From contig AZKM01000003.1 in NCBI GenBank assembly GCA_000510425.1, forward strand, positions 1 through 64,000: a stretch of 64,000 nt of DNA, given 5' to 3'. Position numbers and translations under genes: made by a program. Under the pieces are notes generated by a model. It worked only from the letters and a program-made list of their open reading frames with translations. It ran no database searches and had not been told where the DNA came from. Of this stretch, positions 20,166-28,479 are shown piece by piece. Numbering within the stretch: the stretch's first letter is position 1; the number at the start of each line of letters is the position of its first letter. The DNA comes from Eubacterium nodatum ATCC 33099. GTDB taxonomy: Bacteria; Bacillota; Clostridia; Peptostreptococcales; Anaerovoracaceae.

Positions 20166-20174
20166 CTCTACTCC

Positions 20175-20960
20175 TCATAAATTAACGGCTATAGCCATTC
20201 CAAGAACACCGAAGATTTCACTGTAGCAAATCTCGTAGCCTGCAATATCACCACTCATACCGCCAAGCTGCCACCTGCCGTAGGCTCCGCTGACTCCTCC
20301 CAGCAAAATCCCTGTAAATGCTGCTGCGAACATGGGAACTACAGATTTCAATTCCGGTCCCATAACCACTGCCAAAGCAATCAGCACAAAATATATCCCA
20401 AGATACCTTTTGCATCTCTTTCTCTCACTCTTTGCCTCGTAATTTTCTACATACTGACTGTGCCCAATGGGTTTATAATCCAACACATCGTTGCTGGCAA
20501 TGAGTCTGCTTAGAATGGGAAGTATAAAGAACATTCTTAACGGGGCTTTATCCCATATTGCAATCATCGAGGCATACCATGCCATAAATAAAAAACCCAG
20601 CATTACTACGGCAAAAGCTCCCACCGTAGAATCTTTCAAAATCCTCTGCCTATCTTCTAGCGGTCTTCTGGATAAAATTGCGTCATTACAATCCATAAAG
20701 CCGTCGAGATGCATAAATCCGCAAATTGCAAATATATAGAATGTACAGATCAGCGCTGCGACAGAATCGGGCAGACCGTATTTCATATCCAAAACCCTCA
20801 AAGCCCAAATAATTGCCATCCAAAGCACACCGATTATAACTCCAACCAGAGGTACGAATACCATCATTAAATTTTTCAGTTTTCCGTCCCATCTTTTATA
20901 TGGGCAGGGCAGTGTGAGAAAATTTCCCCATGCCATAAAAAAAGCAATTACATATCTCAT
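20175..20960 (-). CDS. cobS: Adenosylcobinamide-GDP ribazoletransferase
   Basis: CobS joins adenosylcobinamide-GDP and alpha-ribazole (or its phosphate) to form cobalamin; it is an integral membrane enzyme. The 261-residue protein has several hydrophobic segments and the family signatures LPCPYKRWDGK near the N-terminus, MHLDGFMDCNDAILSRRPLEDR with the acidic metal-binding residues, DSTVGAFAVVMLGF and GMSGDIAGYEICYSEIF near the C-terminus. It sits between cobU and the CobU-like gene on the minus strand. Confidence 0.92.
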   Translation of the reverse strand: MRYVIAFFMAWGNFLTLPCPYKRWDGKLKNLMMVFVPLVGVIIGVLWMAIIWALRVLDMKYGLPDSVAALICTFYIFAICGFMHLDGFMDCNDAILSRRPLEDRQRILKDSTVGAFAVVMLGFLFMAWYASMIAIWDKAPLRMFFILPILSRLIASNDVLDYKPIGHSQYVENYEAKSERKRCKRYLGIYFVLIALAVVMGPELKSVVPMFAAAFTGILLGGVSGAYGRWQLGGMSGDIAGYEICYSEIFGVLGMAIAVNL

Positions 20961-21002
20961 ACTCTATTTCCTGTTATCTATAAATCTTTATTTTCGCTGC
21001 AG

Positions 21003-21548
21003 TCACTTCACCGTTTTTAATTCTCTGAATGTACCGAAACAGGTTTCTATTACTCTGTGACAAGCCTTAGCAGTTTCCCTGTCGCAGTAGGCCAGACTCC
21101 TTCTGTAATTTTCTGTCCACTCATCGTAAGCCCTTGCATCTGAATAGATATAGTCCGATACGAATACCGTATTTCCTGTGGCATTTGCAAAATCCTGCAA
21201 GTTCTGTGCAACCTTATGACCTGCTCTCTCATTATAACTTCCGTCAATTCCGAACATCTCATTTTGCAAAAGTGCCGTTATGCTGTCCATCAAAAAGACT
21301 CCTTTGAGATTCACATCACCTCTATCCAAAAGGTCACAAAGATTCCGGGGCTGCTCCAAAGTTATAAAACCCCAGCCCTCCCTGTCTTTAATGTGTCTTT
21401 TTATTCTAAAGTCATCCTCAGAACCTGTGGAAATCATAGTGGCTATATAATACATGGGAAGACTTTTTTCCTCTGCCATACATCTGACCAATTCCTGTGC
21501 ATAGTGGGATTTACCATTTTTGCACCCTCCGCTGATAAAAATATTCAT
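21003..21548 (-). CDS. cobU: Adenosylcobinamide kinase / adenosylcobinamide-phosphate guanylyltransferase
   Basis: CobU phosphorylates adenosylcobinamide and transfers GMP to it. The 181-residue protein starts with the P-loop GGCKNGKSHYAQ (7-18), then YYIATM, the D-x-R-I-K-x-H segment with the guanylylated His region (RIKRHIKDR), LDRGDVNLKGVFLMDSIT and a C-terminal part with NTVFVSDYIYSDARAYDEW and ENYRRSLAYCDRETA. The start is 2 bases after cobT stop, so the genes are coupled. Confidence 0.85.
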   Translation of the reverse strand: MNIFISGGCKNGKSHYAQELVRCMAEEKSLPMYYIATMISTGSEDDFRIKRHIKDREGWGFITLEQPRNLCDLLDRGDVNLKGVFLMDSITALLQNEMFGIDGSYNERAGHKVAQNLQDFANATGNTVFVSDYIYSDARAYDEWTENYRRSLAYCDRETAKACHRVIETCFGTFRELKTVK

Positions 21549-21550
21549 TA

Positions 21551-22684
21551 TTAAAAGAAATTTCCCTTTCTGATTTCATCTAAATATTCATCGTCAATCA
21601 AACCTTCCGCTAAAGTTTTCATTATGTCCATAGCCGCACACGCCGCTTCCATGGTTTTGAAAGCAATCGGACATCCGCTTCCCTCTCCAAGTCTCATATC
21701 CAGCTCAAACATAGGTGCAAGCGCAAGCCTTTCCATAGCTGTTTCATATCCAACTTCCTTGGACTTATGTGATGCAAAAAGATACTCTTTGACCAAAGGA
21801 TTCAATTCATTTGCCATAACTGCCGCTACGATTGAAATAAATCCGTCTATGACAACCGGCATTTTATTGCGTGCCGCACCTAAGAAGCATCCTACCATCC
21901 CACATATATCAAAGCCTCCGACAGCTGCCAGCTTACCTAATATATCCTTATCTTTGCAGGCATCTGCCGAATCTCTGACGATTTCGAGCTTCTTTGCAAG
22001 ACCTTCATTGTTCAGACCTCCTCCTCTGCCGACGAGATCCTCTGCGGAAACACCTGTCACAGCTCTCAAAAGACAGGAACTTGTGGTGGTATTTCCTATT
22101 CCCATCTCCCCTATGCCGCAAAGCTCAATTCCTGCGGCTTTCATTGCATCTGCCGCCTCAAAACCGGTTAGCAAAGCCTCTACCACCTGACTGCGAGTCA
22201 TTGCGTTTTCCTCTGCCAGGTTTTTAGTACCTCTTGCAATTTTCCTGTACACAATTTTTCGGGAAATATTCCCTCCTTTGTCCAACATATCATCTGTGTA
22301 CAGTTCTTTAGGAATTTCCTCAGCAACTCCCATATCTATATCTAAAATATCAATATCAAAATACTTTGCCTGGGAACTTACACCTGTAATTCTTCTAGTA
22401 AAATTTATCGTCTGTGCCATGGTAACAGACTGGGGTGCAGAGGCAACTCCTTCAAATACTACTCCGTTATCAGAGCAAAAAAGAGCTATACACTGCTTCT
22501 TAAGGGAATTTCCTGTTACCTTTCCCGTAATTCCCGCCATTCTGATTGAAATTTCCTCAAGTCTGCCGAGGCTTCCCGGAACCTTTGCAAGAGAATCCTG
22601 ACGTTTCTTCGCTTCCTTCATGGCATCCGCATCAAGTTCAGAGATTTCACCTATCAGCCTTAGCAATTTTTCCTCGTGATTCAT
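21551..22684 (-). CDS. cobT: Nicotinate-nucleotide-dimethylbenzimidazole phosphoribosyltransferase
   Basis: CobT makes alpha-ribazole phosphate, the activated lower ligand of cobalamin, from nicotinate mononucleotide and a benzimidazole. The 377-residue length is a little above the usual 350. Signatures are LAKVPGSLGRLEEI, CSDNGVVFEGVASAPQSVT, GIGEMGIGNTTTSS and the C-terminal MRLGEGSGCPIAF with the catalytic Glu. GGGAG precedes the ATG. It is the first gene of the cob run. The 162 bases upstream hold a divergent promoter but no cobalamin riboswitch that I can recognise. A GATAAT on the minus strand at about 22762 is a possible -10. Confidence 0.95.
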   Translation of the reverse strand: MNHEEKLLRLIGEISELDADAMKEAKKRQDSLAKVPGSLGRLEEISIRMAGITGKVTGNSLKKQCIALFCSDNGVVFEGVASAPQSVTMAQTINFTRRITGVSSQAKYFDIDILDIDMGVAEEIPKELYTDDMLDKGGNISRKIVYRKIARGTKNLAEENAMTRSQVVEALLTGFEAADAMKAAGIELCGIGEMGIGNTTTSSCLLRAVTGVSAEDLVGRGGGLNNEGLAKKLEIVRDSADACKDKDILGKLAAVGGFDICGMVGCFLGAARNKMPVVIDGFISIVAAVMANELNPLVKEYLFASHKSKEVGYETAMERLALAPMFELDMRLGEGSGCPIAFKTMEAACAAMDIMKTLAEGLIDDEYLDEIRKGNFF

Positions 22685-22773
22685 TGTATATTCTCCCGTT
22701 TTCTATTTCAATTTGTAGTAGTTTTCATTGTTGTTTTCTGTTACTGTTTTAATCCATATTATCACATTTTCCA

Positions 22774-22802
22774 TTGCATTAGAACAGGTATTTTAATATA
22801 AT
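22774..22802 (+). promoter_or_regulatory. Promoter of the DMT transporter gene
   Basis: TTGCAT (22774-22779), a 17-base spacer and a perfect TATAAT (22797-22802), 44 bases before the chosen ATG. Confidence 0.7.
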
Positions 22803-22846
22803 CAAGTAAGAGTTAAATTTAAGAATTGAAGAAAAGAGAGAAAATT

Positions 22847-23779
22847 ATGAGTAAAAGAATGAAAAGTAATCTGTCATTGTTGCTGACCGCTTTCATATGG
22901 GGTTCTGCCTTCGTTGCACAGAAGGTGGGGGCTGATATCGGAACTTTCACATTTAATGGCATCAGAACCTTTCTTGGAGGACTTTCCCTCATACCGGTAA
23001 TCCTTGTATTAAATAGAAAAGCCAAAAAAAAGGTTCCCGAAGACGACTTGAGTCCCGAAGATAAAACAAAAGAAAGAAGAATTTTATTTACAGGCGGTGT
23101 ATGTTGCGGAATTGCACTTTTCACAGCCTCAACACTGCAGCAATACGGCGTATTCTTTACAACAGCAGGAAAAGCCGGATTTATTACATCCCTATACTGC
23201 ATAATAGTGCCTATTCTGTCCATGTTTCTGGGAAAGAAAGTCAGAAAAATCATTTGGCTTTGTGCCGTGGTTGCTATTATCGGACTTTACCTTTTAACTA
23301 TAAAGCCAAAAGAGGGATTTCACATTCAGAGAGGAGATTTCTTCATACTTCTGTGTGCCTTTGCCTTTGCAATTCACATTATGGTAATCGACCATTTTTC
23401 ACCTAAGACTGACGGTGTGAAAATGTCCTGCATCCAGTTCCTCGTTTCCGGAAGCATAGGAATAATCTGCATGTTCATCTTTGAAGACCCTCATCTTACC
23501 TCAATTCTTGCGGGCTGGTTCCCAATCCTGTATGCAGGCGTATTCTCCGCCGGGATAGCCTATACGCTTCAGATTGTTGCCCAAGCGGATGCCGATCCTT
23601 CCGAAGCTTCATTGATACTATGTCTGGAGTCCGTATTTGCGGTAATAACAGGTGTTGTTATCCTGAAAGAAAACATGACCCTAAGAGGATACTTAGGTTG
23701 TATTCTAATCTTTATAGCAATAGTAATATCACAACTTCCTTCCAAGGAAGAAAGACTTGCCGCAAAACAAACAAAATAA
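22847..23779 (+). CDS. DMT-superfamily (EamA) transporter
   Basis: The 310-residue protein has ten predicted membrane segments in two EamA repeats. The first repeat starts NLSLLLTAFIWGSAFVAQK and has the usual GTFTFNGIRTFLGG; the second holds ILCAFAFAIHIMVIDHFSPK and ends in ESVFAVITGVVILKENMTL and GCILIFIAIVISQLP. A lysine- and acid-rich loop divides the early segments. Members export metabolites or take up nucleotides; the substrate is unknown. ATG 22847 is used because AAGAGAG precedes it; a TTG 21 bases upstream is in frame but less likely. Confidence 0.85.
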   Translation: MSKRMKSNLSLLLTAFIWGSAFVAQKVGADIGTFTFNGIRTFLGGLSLIPVILVLNRKAKKKVPEDDLSPEDKTKERRILFTGGVCCGIALFTASTLQQYGVFFTTAGKAGFITSLYCIIVPILSMFLGKKVRKIIWLCAVVAIIGLYLLTIKPKEGFHIQRGDFFILLCAFAFAIHIMVIDHFSPKTDGVKMSCIQFLVSGSIGIICMFIFEDPHLTSILAGWFPILYAGVFSAGIAYTLQIVAQADADPSEASLILCLESVFAVITGVVILKENMTLRGYLGCILIFIAIVISQLPSKEERLAAKQTK

Positions 23780-23853
23780 AATCCGCAATATGCTCAAAAG
23801 CAAAATTTACGGTATGTTCAAGAGCTGTTGTCCTAATTGAGAACTTATATATG

Positions 23854-23883
23854 CGAACTATACTTTGATATAGTTCGTTTTTT
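23854..23883 (+). terminator. Rho-independent terminator
   Basis: CGAACTATA (23854-23862) pairs with TATAGTTCG (23869-23877), loop of six, followed by TTTTTT. It follows the DMT transporter gene by 74 bases. Confidence 0.8.
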
Positions 23884-23948
23884 ATTCGTTTTCTCCTCCA
23901 CAATAAAGCATATATTCCATTTTTTATAAACTAATCTCAGCTTTTTTC

Positions 23949-23978
23949 TTGAAGATTGTGTGAAAATCTGTATATAAT
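23949..23978 (+). promoter_or_regulatory. Promoter of the NCS2 permease gene
   Basis: TTGAAG (23949-23954), an 18-base spacer and TATAAT (23973-23978). Only 45 bases separate it from the ATG, which leaves no room for a purine riboswitch. Confidence 0.65.
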
Positions 23979-24023
23979 AGGAGTGAATTTGTAATTATAT
24001 TTTTATACTCAAAGGAGAATTTT

Positions 24024-25376
24024 ATGGAAAAGTTTTTTAAGCTTAAAGAACATGGGACGGATGCTCGTACAGAAGTAACCGCAGGAATTACCACGTTCCT
24101 TGCAATGGTATATATACTGGCAGTTAACCCAAGTATTCTATCTGCAACCGGTATGGACAGCTCCGCTGTTTTCACTGCAACTGCAATCTCTGCAGCTTTC
24201 GCCACATTGATTATGGCATTTTATGCAAATTATCCTGTTGCTCTTGCCTCAGGTATGGGACTAAATGCTTATTTTGCATTCAGTGTATGCGTTCCTATGG
24301 CAAGGGCGGGGATACAGGATCCGTGGAAAATCGCACTCGCTGCAGTTCTTTGCGAAGGTATTATCTTTATACTGCTTTCCTTCACAAACTTCCGTGAAAA
24401 ACTGGTAAATGACATTCCCGAAAACCTGAAGTACGGAATCACTGCGGGGATAGGACTTTTTATTGCAATCGTTGGGCTTAAAGGTGCGGGAATCGTAATT
24501 GCCGATCCTTCAACCCTTGTAACTTTAGGAAAGTTAGGTTCACCTCAATTTGTACTGGCATTTATCGGACTTATCGTCATTGCAATTTTGAACCATTATA
24601 AGGTGAAGGGTGATATTTTAATCGGAATTTTAGTTACATGGATTTTGGGAATTATCGCCCAACAGATAGGCTGGTATCATGTAGATCCTACAAACGGAGT
24701 ATACTCTCTGCTACCAAGTTTTAAGGGGGGATTCTTTCCTTCCAAGATGAATATTTTTTCATTTGACTTTGATTGGATTGGAAAGCACATAATCGACTTT
24801 GCCATCATCGTATTCTCATTCTTATTCGTTGATATATTTGATACAGTAGGAACCTTGATCGGCGTTGCCTCAAAGGGTAATTTACTTGACGAAAATGGGG
24901 ATCTTCCCCGTGCAAAACAGGCTCTGCTTGCTGATGCTTTGGGAACCGTTGCAGGTGCCTGCATCGGAACATCGACCGTTACTTCCTATGTTGAATCCAG
25001 TGCAGGAGTTGCAGCCGGCGGAAGAACCGGTCTCACATCTCTTGTTACTGCAGTATTATTCATCCTTTCACTATTTCTATCACCGATTTTCCTTGCGATA
25101 CCCGGTTTTGCAACAACTCCGGCTCTTCTTTGGGTAGGACTTCTAATGGTCAGTGCCATCAAAAATATGAAGTTTGACGGAGACCTTGCGGAAGTTGTTT
25201 CAGGCTTCCTGGCAATCGTAATGATGCCATTCACATATTCAATTGCAAATGGAATCATGTTCGGAATGCTTTCATGGGTTATCATAAAACTATTCACCGG
25301 AAAATTTAGAGAAATCAACATCATCATGTGGATTTGCTTCGTGCTATTTTTACTAAGGATTTCAACTCTGATATAA
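24024..25376 (+). CDS. NCS2-family purine permease (AzgA/PbuG type)
   Basis: The 450-residue membrane protein has the signatures of the AzgA-like branch of NCS2 transporters: TEVTAGITTFLAMVYILAVN near the start, GMGLNAYFAFSV, GIGLFIAIVGLKGAGIV, FLFVDIFDTVGTLIGVASKG and TSTVTSYVESSAGVAAGGRT. Such proteins import adenine, guanine or hypoxanthine with protons. About 12-14 hydrophobic segments are visible. AAGGAG lies eight bases before the ATG. A terminator follows, and the next gene is a purine-type phosphoribosyltransferase, so uptake and salvage are neighbours. Confidence 0.92.
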   Translation: MEKFFKLKEHGTDARTEVTAGITTFLAMVYILAVNPSILSATGMDSSAVFTATAISAAFATLIMAFYANYPVALASGMGLNAYFAFSVCVPMARAGIQDPWKIALAAVLCEGIIFILLSFTNFREKLVNDIPENLKYGITAGIGLFIAIVGLKGAGIVIADPSTLVTLGKLGSPQFVLAFIGLIVIAILNHYKVKGDILIGILVTWILGIIAQQIGWYHVDPTNGVYSLLPSFKGGFFPSKMNIFSFDFDWIGKHIIDFAIIVFSFLFVDIFDTVGTLIGVASKGNLLDENGDLPRAKQALLADALGTVAGACIGTSTVTSYVESSAGVAAGGRTGLTSLVTAVLFILSLFLSPIFLAIPGFATTPALLWVGLLMVSAIKNMKFDGDLAEVVSGFLAIVMMPFTYSIANGIMFGMLSWVIIKLFTGKFREINIIMWICFVLFLLRISTLI

Positions 25377-25408
25377 ATTATGTATATAAACTAAATTGTA
25401 AATAAAGG

Positions 25409-25454
25409 GGCTGTCGCATTAAGAGCTAAAATTTGCTAATGTGACAGCCTTTTT
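25409..25454 (+). terminator. Rho-independent terminator
   Basis: GGCTGTCGCATTA (25409-25421) pairs with TAATGTGACAGCC (25437-25449) with one G-T pair, followed by TTTTT. It ends the NCS2 permease transcript. Confidence 0.85.
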
Positions 25455-25637
25455 CATCCTTTACCGCTCAATAATTATTTAAGTTCAAAGGTTTCTACTC
25501 ATCTTTTGGTGCCGGTTCTTTCATATTCTTTGTTGCGCCTTCAGAGGCACATTCAATTCAGGCTCTCATGTATAGGGATGGCAGCAGGTTGATGTCACCT
25601 AATTCCAATGAATTGCTATGAGTTGCCCGAAAAATTG

Positions 25638-25666
25638 TTGAAATAGCTATGAGCTGAGAGTATAAT
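25638..25666 (+). promoter_or_regulatory. Promoter of the phosphoribosyltransferase gene
   Basis: TTGAAA (25638-25643), a 17-base spacer and TATAAT (25661-25666), 52 bases before the ATG. Confidence 0.75.
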
Positions 25667-25718
25667 ACTTTTGTGAGTCTTTTGCATCTCACATTTATCA
25701 ATAGGAGGGAATTGAATA

Positions 25719-26270
25719 ATGTTTTACGAAATAGAAATTGCAGGGTTAAAGCGTAAGCTTCCGCTGTGCCCGATAAATGATGAATTATCCATCGGTGCTT
25801 TTGTCATGTTCGGGGATATAGAAATTACCAAAGCTGCCGCAAAAGCACTCCTTGACAAAGCTCCGGAGTTTGATGTAATTGTTACTGCCGAATCAAAGGG
25901 AATTCCTCTGGCTTATGAGATGGCTCGCAGCTCCGAAAATAAGGACTATGTTGTTTGCCGTAAGGCACAGAAACTTTATATGCTTGACATAATAGAAACC
26001 GTCGTGGAGTCAATTACCACCGATCACGTTCAAAAACTTTGTCTGGGGCAGTCAGATATTGACCTTCTGGAAGGCAGAAGGGTTCTGATTGTAGATGATG
26101 TTATAAGTACAGGAGAATCACTGCGTTCTATCGAAAAACTTCTGGCTAAGGTGAACTGCACGGTAGTTGGCAAAATGTCAGTGCTGGCAGAGGGCGATGC
26201 TATCCAAAGAAACGACATAATATATTTAGAAGAGCTTCCCCTCTTTAATCCGGACGGAACCGCAAAATAG
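25719..26270 (+). CDS. Purine-type phosphoribosyltransferase
   Basis: The 183-residue protein is a type I phosphoribosyltransferase. The PRPP-binding motif is VLIVDDVISTGES (122-134), preceded by VTAESKGIPLAYEMAR, similar to adenine and xanthine phosphoribosyltransferases. It would make a nucleotide from a base and PRPP in the cytoplasm. Base specificity is not clear; it has the hydrophobic-G-x-P loop seen in Apt-like proteins but an unusual N-terminus (FYEIEIAGLKRKLPLCPI). GGAGGG precedes the ATG by nine bases. The purine permease upstream supports a role in purine salvage. Confidence 0.8.
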   Translation: MFYEIEIAGLKRKLPLCPINDELSIGAFVMFGDIEITKAAAKALLDKAPEFDVIVTAESKGIPLAYEMARSSENKDYVVCRKAQKLYMLDIIETVVESITTDHVQKLCLGQSDIDLLEGRRVLIVDDVISTGESLRSIEKLLAKVNCTVVGKMSVLAEGDAIQRNDIIYLEELPLFNPDGTAK

Positions 26271-26375
26271 CCGTGGACATATAAAGCAGAAAATTTGTAA
26301 TCAGAGCAGCAGCTGAACTACGGCTCATTGCGTAATCCAACCACAAACTGACGGATAGCCGGCATGCTGCATGCT

Positions 26376-26421
26376 AAAAGATGGTGTGACAGAAATACTT
26401 CATTCTGATACACCATCTTTT
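26376..26421 (+). terminator. Rho-independent terminator
   Basis: AAAAGATGGTGT (26376-26387) pairs perfectly with ACACCATCTTTT (26410-26421); the loop can pair further (CAGAA with TTCTG). It ends the phosphoribosyltransferase transcript. Confidence 0.8.
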
Positions 26422-26458
26422 ATATTGCAAGTTACTTTATAGTGCTTTTAATATTTTA

Positions 26459-26600
26459 AGAAGTTTCACATGTGCTATACTCATTTACCAGCTTTTATAA
26501 TCCTCTTTCACCTGTATAAATCTATCGCCGTTACCTGATAATAGCAAGGGGTACATACTTAATATTTATTTCAACGTATTCACCGGGATAAGTATCTTTC
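26459..26600 (-). pseudogene. Decayed IS481-like transposase remnant
   Basis: The minus strand reads YPGEYVEINIKYVPL, then after a deletion of about 35 bases and frame changes IYTGERGL and KLVNEYSTCET. This matches, segment by segment, the transposase at 1050-1634 (YPGEYVEIDVKYVPLE, LYSRKRVLKLVNEHSTYET). It is a second and much older copy of that element, lying directly on the trailer side of the CRISPR array. Confidence 0.6.
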
Positions 26601-26645
26601 CATCAAAACCTGTTACCCGATAGAAGTTTGTTCACTTGCACTGTA

Positions 26646-26943
26646 ATTTACATTTCACTATGCTTCTATTAAAACTTTGGACGATCCAAGTTAGGTCTTG
26701 AGCCGAAAGAGAATTTACATTTCACTATGCTTCTATTAAAACCAGCTCTTCGCACTGCTTTTGATTCTTGCCTCATACATTTACATTTCATTATGCTTCT
26801 ATTAAAACAAACAAATATAAAACGCTTACAATTACGGAGATTTAAATTTACATTTCACTATGCTTCTATTAAAACGAAAAATAGATGGCCTAAAACAGAC
26901 ACGCTATTAACCGATTTACATTTCACTATGCTTCTATTAAAAC
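26646..26943 (-). CRISPR. CRISPR array, five repeats and four spacers, no cas genes
   Basis: Five 30-base repeats stand at 26646-26675, 26713-26742, 26779-26808, 26846-26875 and 26914-26943. Read on the minus strand they begin GTTTTAATAGAAGCATAGTG and end AAATGTAAAT, a form common in clostridial type I-B arrays. The third repeat differs by one base (TTATG for CTATG); the others are identical. Spacers are 37, 36, 37 and 38 bases and unlike one another. Minus-strand transcription is inferred from the repeat form, which would put the leader at the right. No cas gene lies within the window, so the array is an orphan here and would depend on Cas proteins coded elsewhere. Confidence 0.93.
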
Positions 26944-27060
26944 CCGTTCTTTTGTATTGCTGTTATATCAATATCTTGGGATAGCATTTTTGTCTATCTC
27001 CTTTTTATTTGTTTTCGTTGTTATATTTTTTACTCTCAACATTTTTCATGAATCTCATTA
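26944..27060 (-). promoter_or_regulatory. Candidate CRISPR leader
   Basis: This T-rich stretch (A-rich on the minus strand) adjoins the repeat that would be first if the array is read from the minus strand. It holds no gene. The leader call follows only from position and composition. Confidence 0.4.
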
Positions 27061-27226
27061 AATGTTTAAATTCCAACATTGCAAGGAGTTCTGTCGAAGC
27101 CCTGTACTTTTTACATTATTACATATCGACATTAACAATAAAAAAACAATATTCTTTACACCACTATTTTACCCAAACTGTATAAATTATTCAAGTTCAT
27201 TTCCAATTATTGATATATTCTTTTGG

Positions 27227-27248
27227 GATTGTCAAACATATGTGACAA
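27227..27248. repeat. 22-base motif shared with 41951-41972
   Basis: The motif begins GATTGTCA and ends TGTGACAA, with TTGTCA and TGACAA as inverted arms around AACATATG. All 22 bases recur at 41951-41972. Here it overlaps the end of the decayed ATPase fragment. Confidence 0.6.
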
Positions 27249-27387
27249 GGCTAAGTCGGATACAAATCCTAATATTTCCTCTGCTAATAACAAAATCAAC
27301 TTCCAACTGTACTCTTGTTGTTTTTCCATCTACATTGGGAAAATATTCTAAAACTCCAACATCGCATCTTTTAACAACATACAAAAC
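27232..27387 (-). pseudogene. C-terminal remnant of a DUF4143-type ATPase
   Basis: The minus strand reads LYVVKRCDVGVLEYFPNV, then DGKTTRVQLEVDFVISRGN and IRICIRLSL before a stop. The D-V-G-V-x-E ... QLEVDFV pattern is that of the C-terminal, nuclease-like part of the AAA ATPases with DUF4143, common in Clostridia and Bacteroidetes. No start and no ATPase domain are present, so it is a relic. With the IS remnant and the CRISPR array it marks 26.4-27.4 kb as old accessory DNA. 27388-27491 shows nothing further. Confidence 0.5.
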
Positions 27388-27491
27388 ATGGACTTATTCA
27401 AATAACCCTTTTTAATTTTTCCATTATCTTTTATTGATAAGTTCTTTTAAAGCTACAAATTCTTAAATTGCAATACCAAATTGAATGTAAA

Positions 27492-28478
27492 CTATCCGAA
27501 ATTACCGGGATCTCTGCTCTGATTGATGTAAAATTTTTCAAGCTCTATATTTGGCATTATCTCATACAAAATATCGTGCTTTGCCTTCAGATTATCAGGT
27601 TTACAGGTATGAACCCTTATCGTATATCCAAGCGTTACACTTTTTCCCGGTTGAAGCTCCCTTATTAACCATGTTCCGTGTTCTCTATCCTCTATACAGC
27701 CGTACCCTCCTGTAATATTTGTATATTTCCCTCGGGTTTCATTGTCAAAATATTTGTCTCCCTTTATAAAATTAGTATATTTCTGAAGGTATTTTCTGAT
27801 ATAAATATTTCTAACCACAAATGGTCCCGTATTTTTTACAGTTATCTTCAGCTTGTTTTTAGCTCCTGCTCTTAGTATCTTATCTCCACTATCTATGGTT
27901 CCTGATATCGTTATTTTCTTCCCTACTTTATTGTCAAATGACACTTCTTTCACTTCCTGTTTCGTAGTAGCGTTAATAATCGAAGCTCTTTTAATTTTGA
28001 GTCCGGAAGGAGATTCTGAATCCTGAACAATGTCTATTCTTACATCAAACTTGGATTCATCATACTTGACATATTTATTTTCTGAAGGATTTATATTTCC
28101 GGGGAATAAAGGATTTCCGCTTCCGTTATCAATCCATTGGCGAATTTTAAATCTATAAGTTCCGGCACTGTGGAAGTTAATTAGCAGTGCTTCATTAAAA
28201 AGAGCCTTTCCATTCCTCCCCTCTATTACTATAGGATTAAAATGCTCTCCCGATTCATCCAACTGCGTTATAATGAAATAGGTTTTGCTATGCTCATTAT
28301 TAGGTTTTTGACCGTTCTCCGTATATGAAAAAGAAAGAATTTCCATAAGTTCCTTGTCCAGAGTCTCATATTTTGATGATTTTAAGGCAAAAGTTTCCTT
28401 ATCCAAAGCATACGCCGCTCCCGGCATTGTACCTAAACAAAGGAAACTGCAGAGGACAGTAACTAATACTTTTTTCAT
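27492..28478 (-). CDS. Secreted surface protein with pilin-like (Spy0128-type) domain
   Basis: The 328-residue protein has a signal peptide (MKKVLVTVLCSFLCLGTMPG, cleavage near AYA-LDKE). The middle part has HSAGTYRFKIRQ (about 103-114), followed by YVKYDESKFDVRIDIV, which is the pattern of the streptococcal pilin isopeptide-linkage domain (Y-x-F/Y-K-I ... Y-D-x-S-x-x-x-V-x-V). The second half resembles a DUF11/COG1361-like beta domain (GAKNKLKITVKNTGPFVVRN). No LPXTG-type sorting signal or C-terminal membrane segment is seen. It is the last gene of the sortase operon, preceded by GGGGAGG. How it stays on the surface, if it does, is not evident. Confidence 0.65.
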   Translation of the reverse strand: MKKVLVTVLCSFLCLGTMPGAAYALDKETFALKSSKYETLDKELMEILSFSYTENGQKPNNEHSKTYFIITQLDESGEHFNPIVIEGRNGKALFNEALLINFHSAGTYRFKIRQWIDNGSGNPLFPGNINPSENKYVKYDESKFDVRIDIVQDSESPSGLKIKRASIINATTKQEVKEVSFDNKVGKKITISGTIDSGDKILRAGAKNKLKITVKNTGPFVVRNIYIRKYLQKYTNFIKGDKYFDNETRGKYTNITGGYGCIEDREHGTWLIRELQPGKSVTLGYTIRVHTCKPDNLKAKHDILYEIMPNIELEKFYINQSRDPGNFG

Positions 28479-28479
28479 A

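Noticed and set aside
23979..24023. Purine riboswitch before the NCS2 permease
   Set aside because: Only 45 bases lie between the -10 box and the start codon, which is too short.
27062..27415. 117-codon plus-strand frame beside the CRISPR array
   Set aside because: It lacks family features, while the minus strand shows the DUF4143-like block in the same place.
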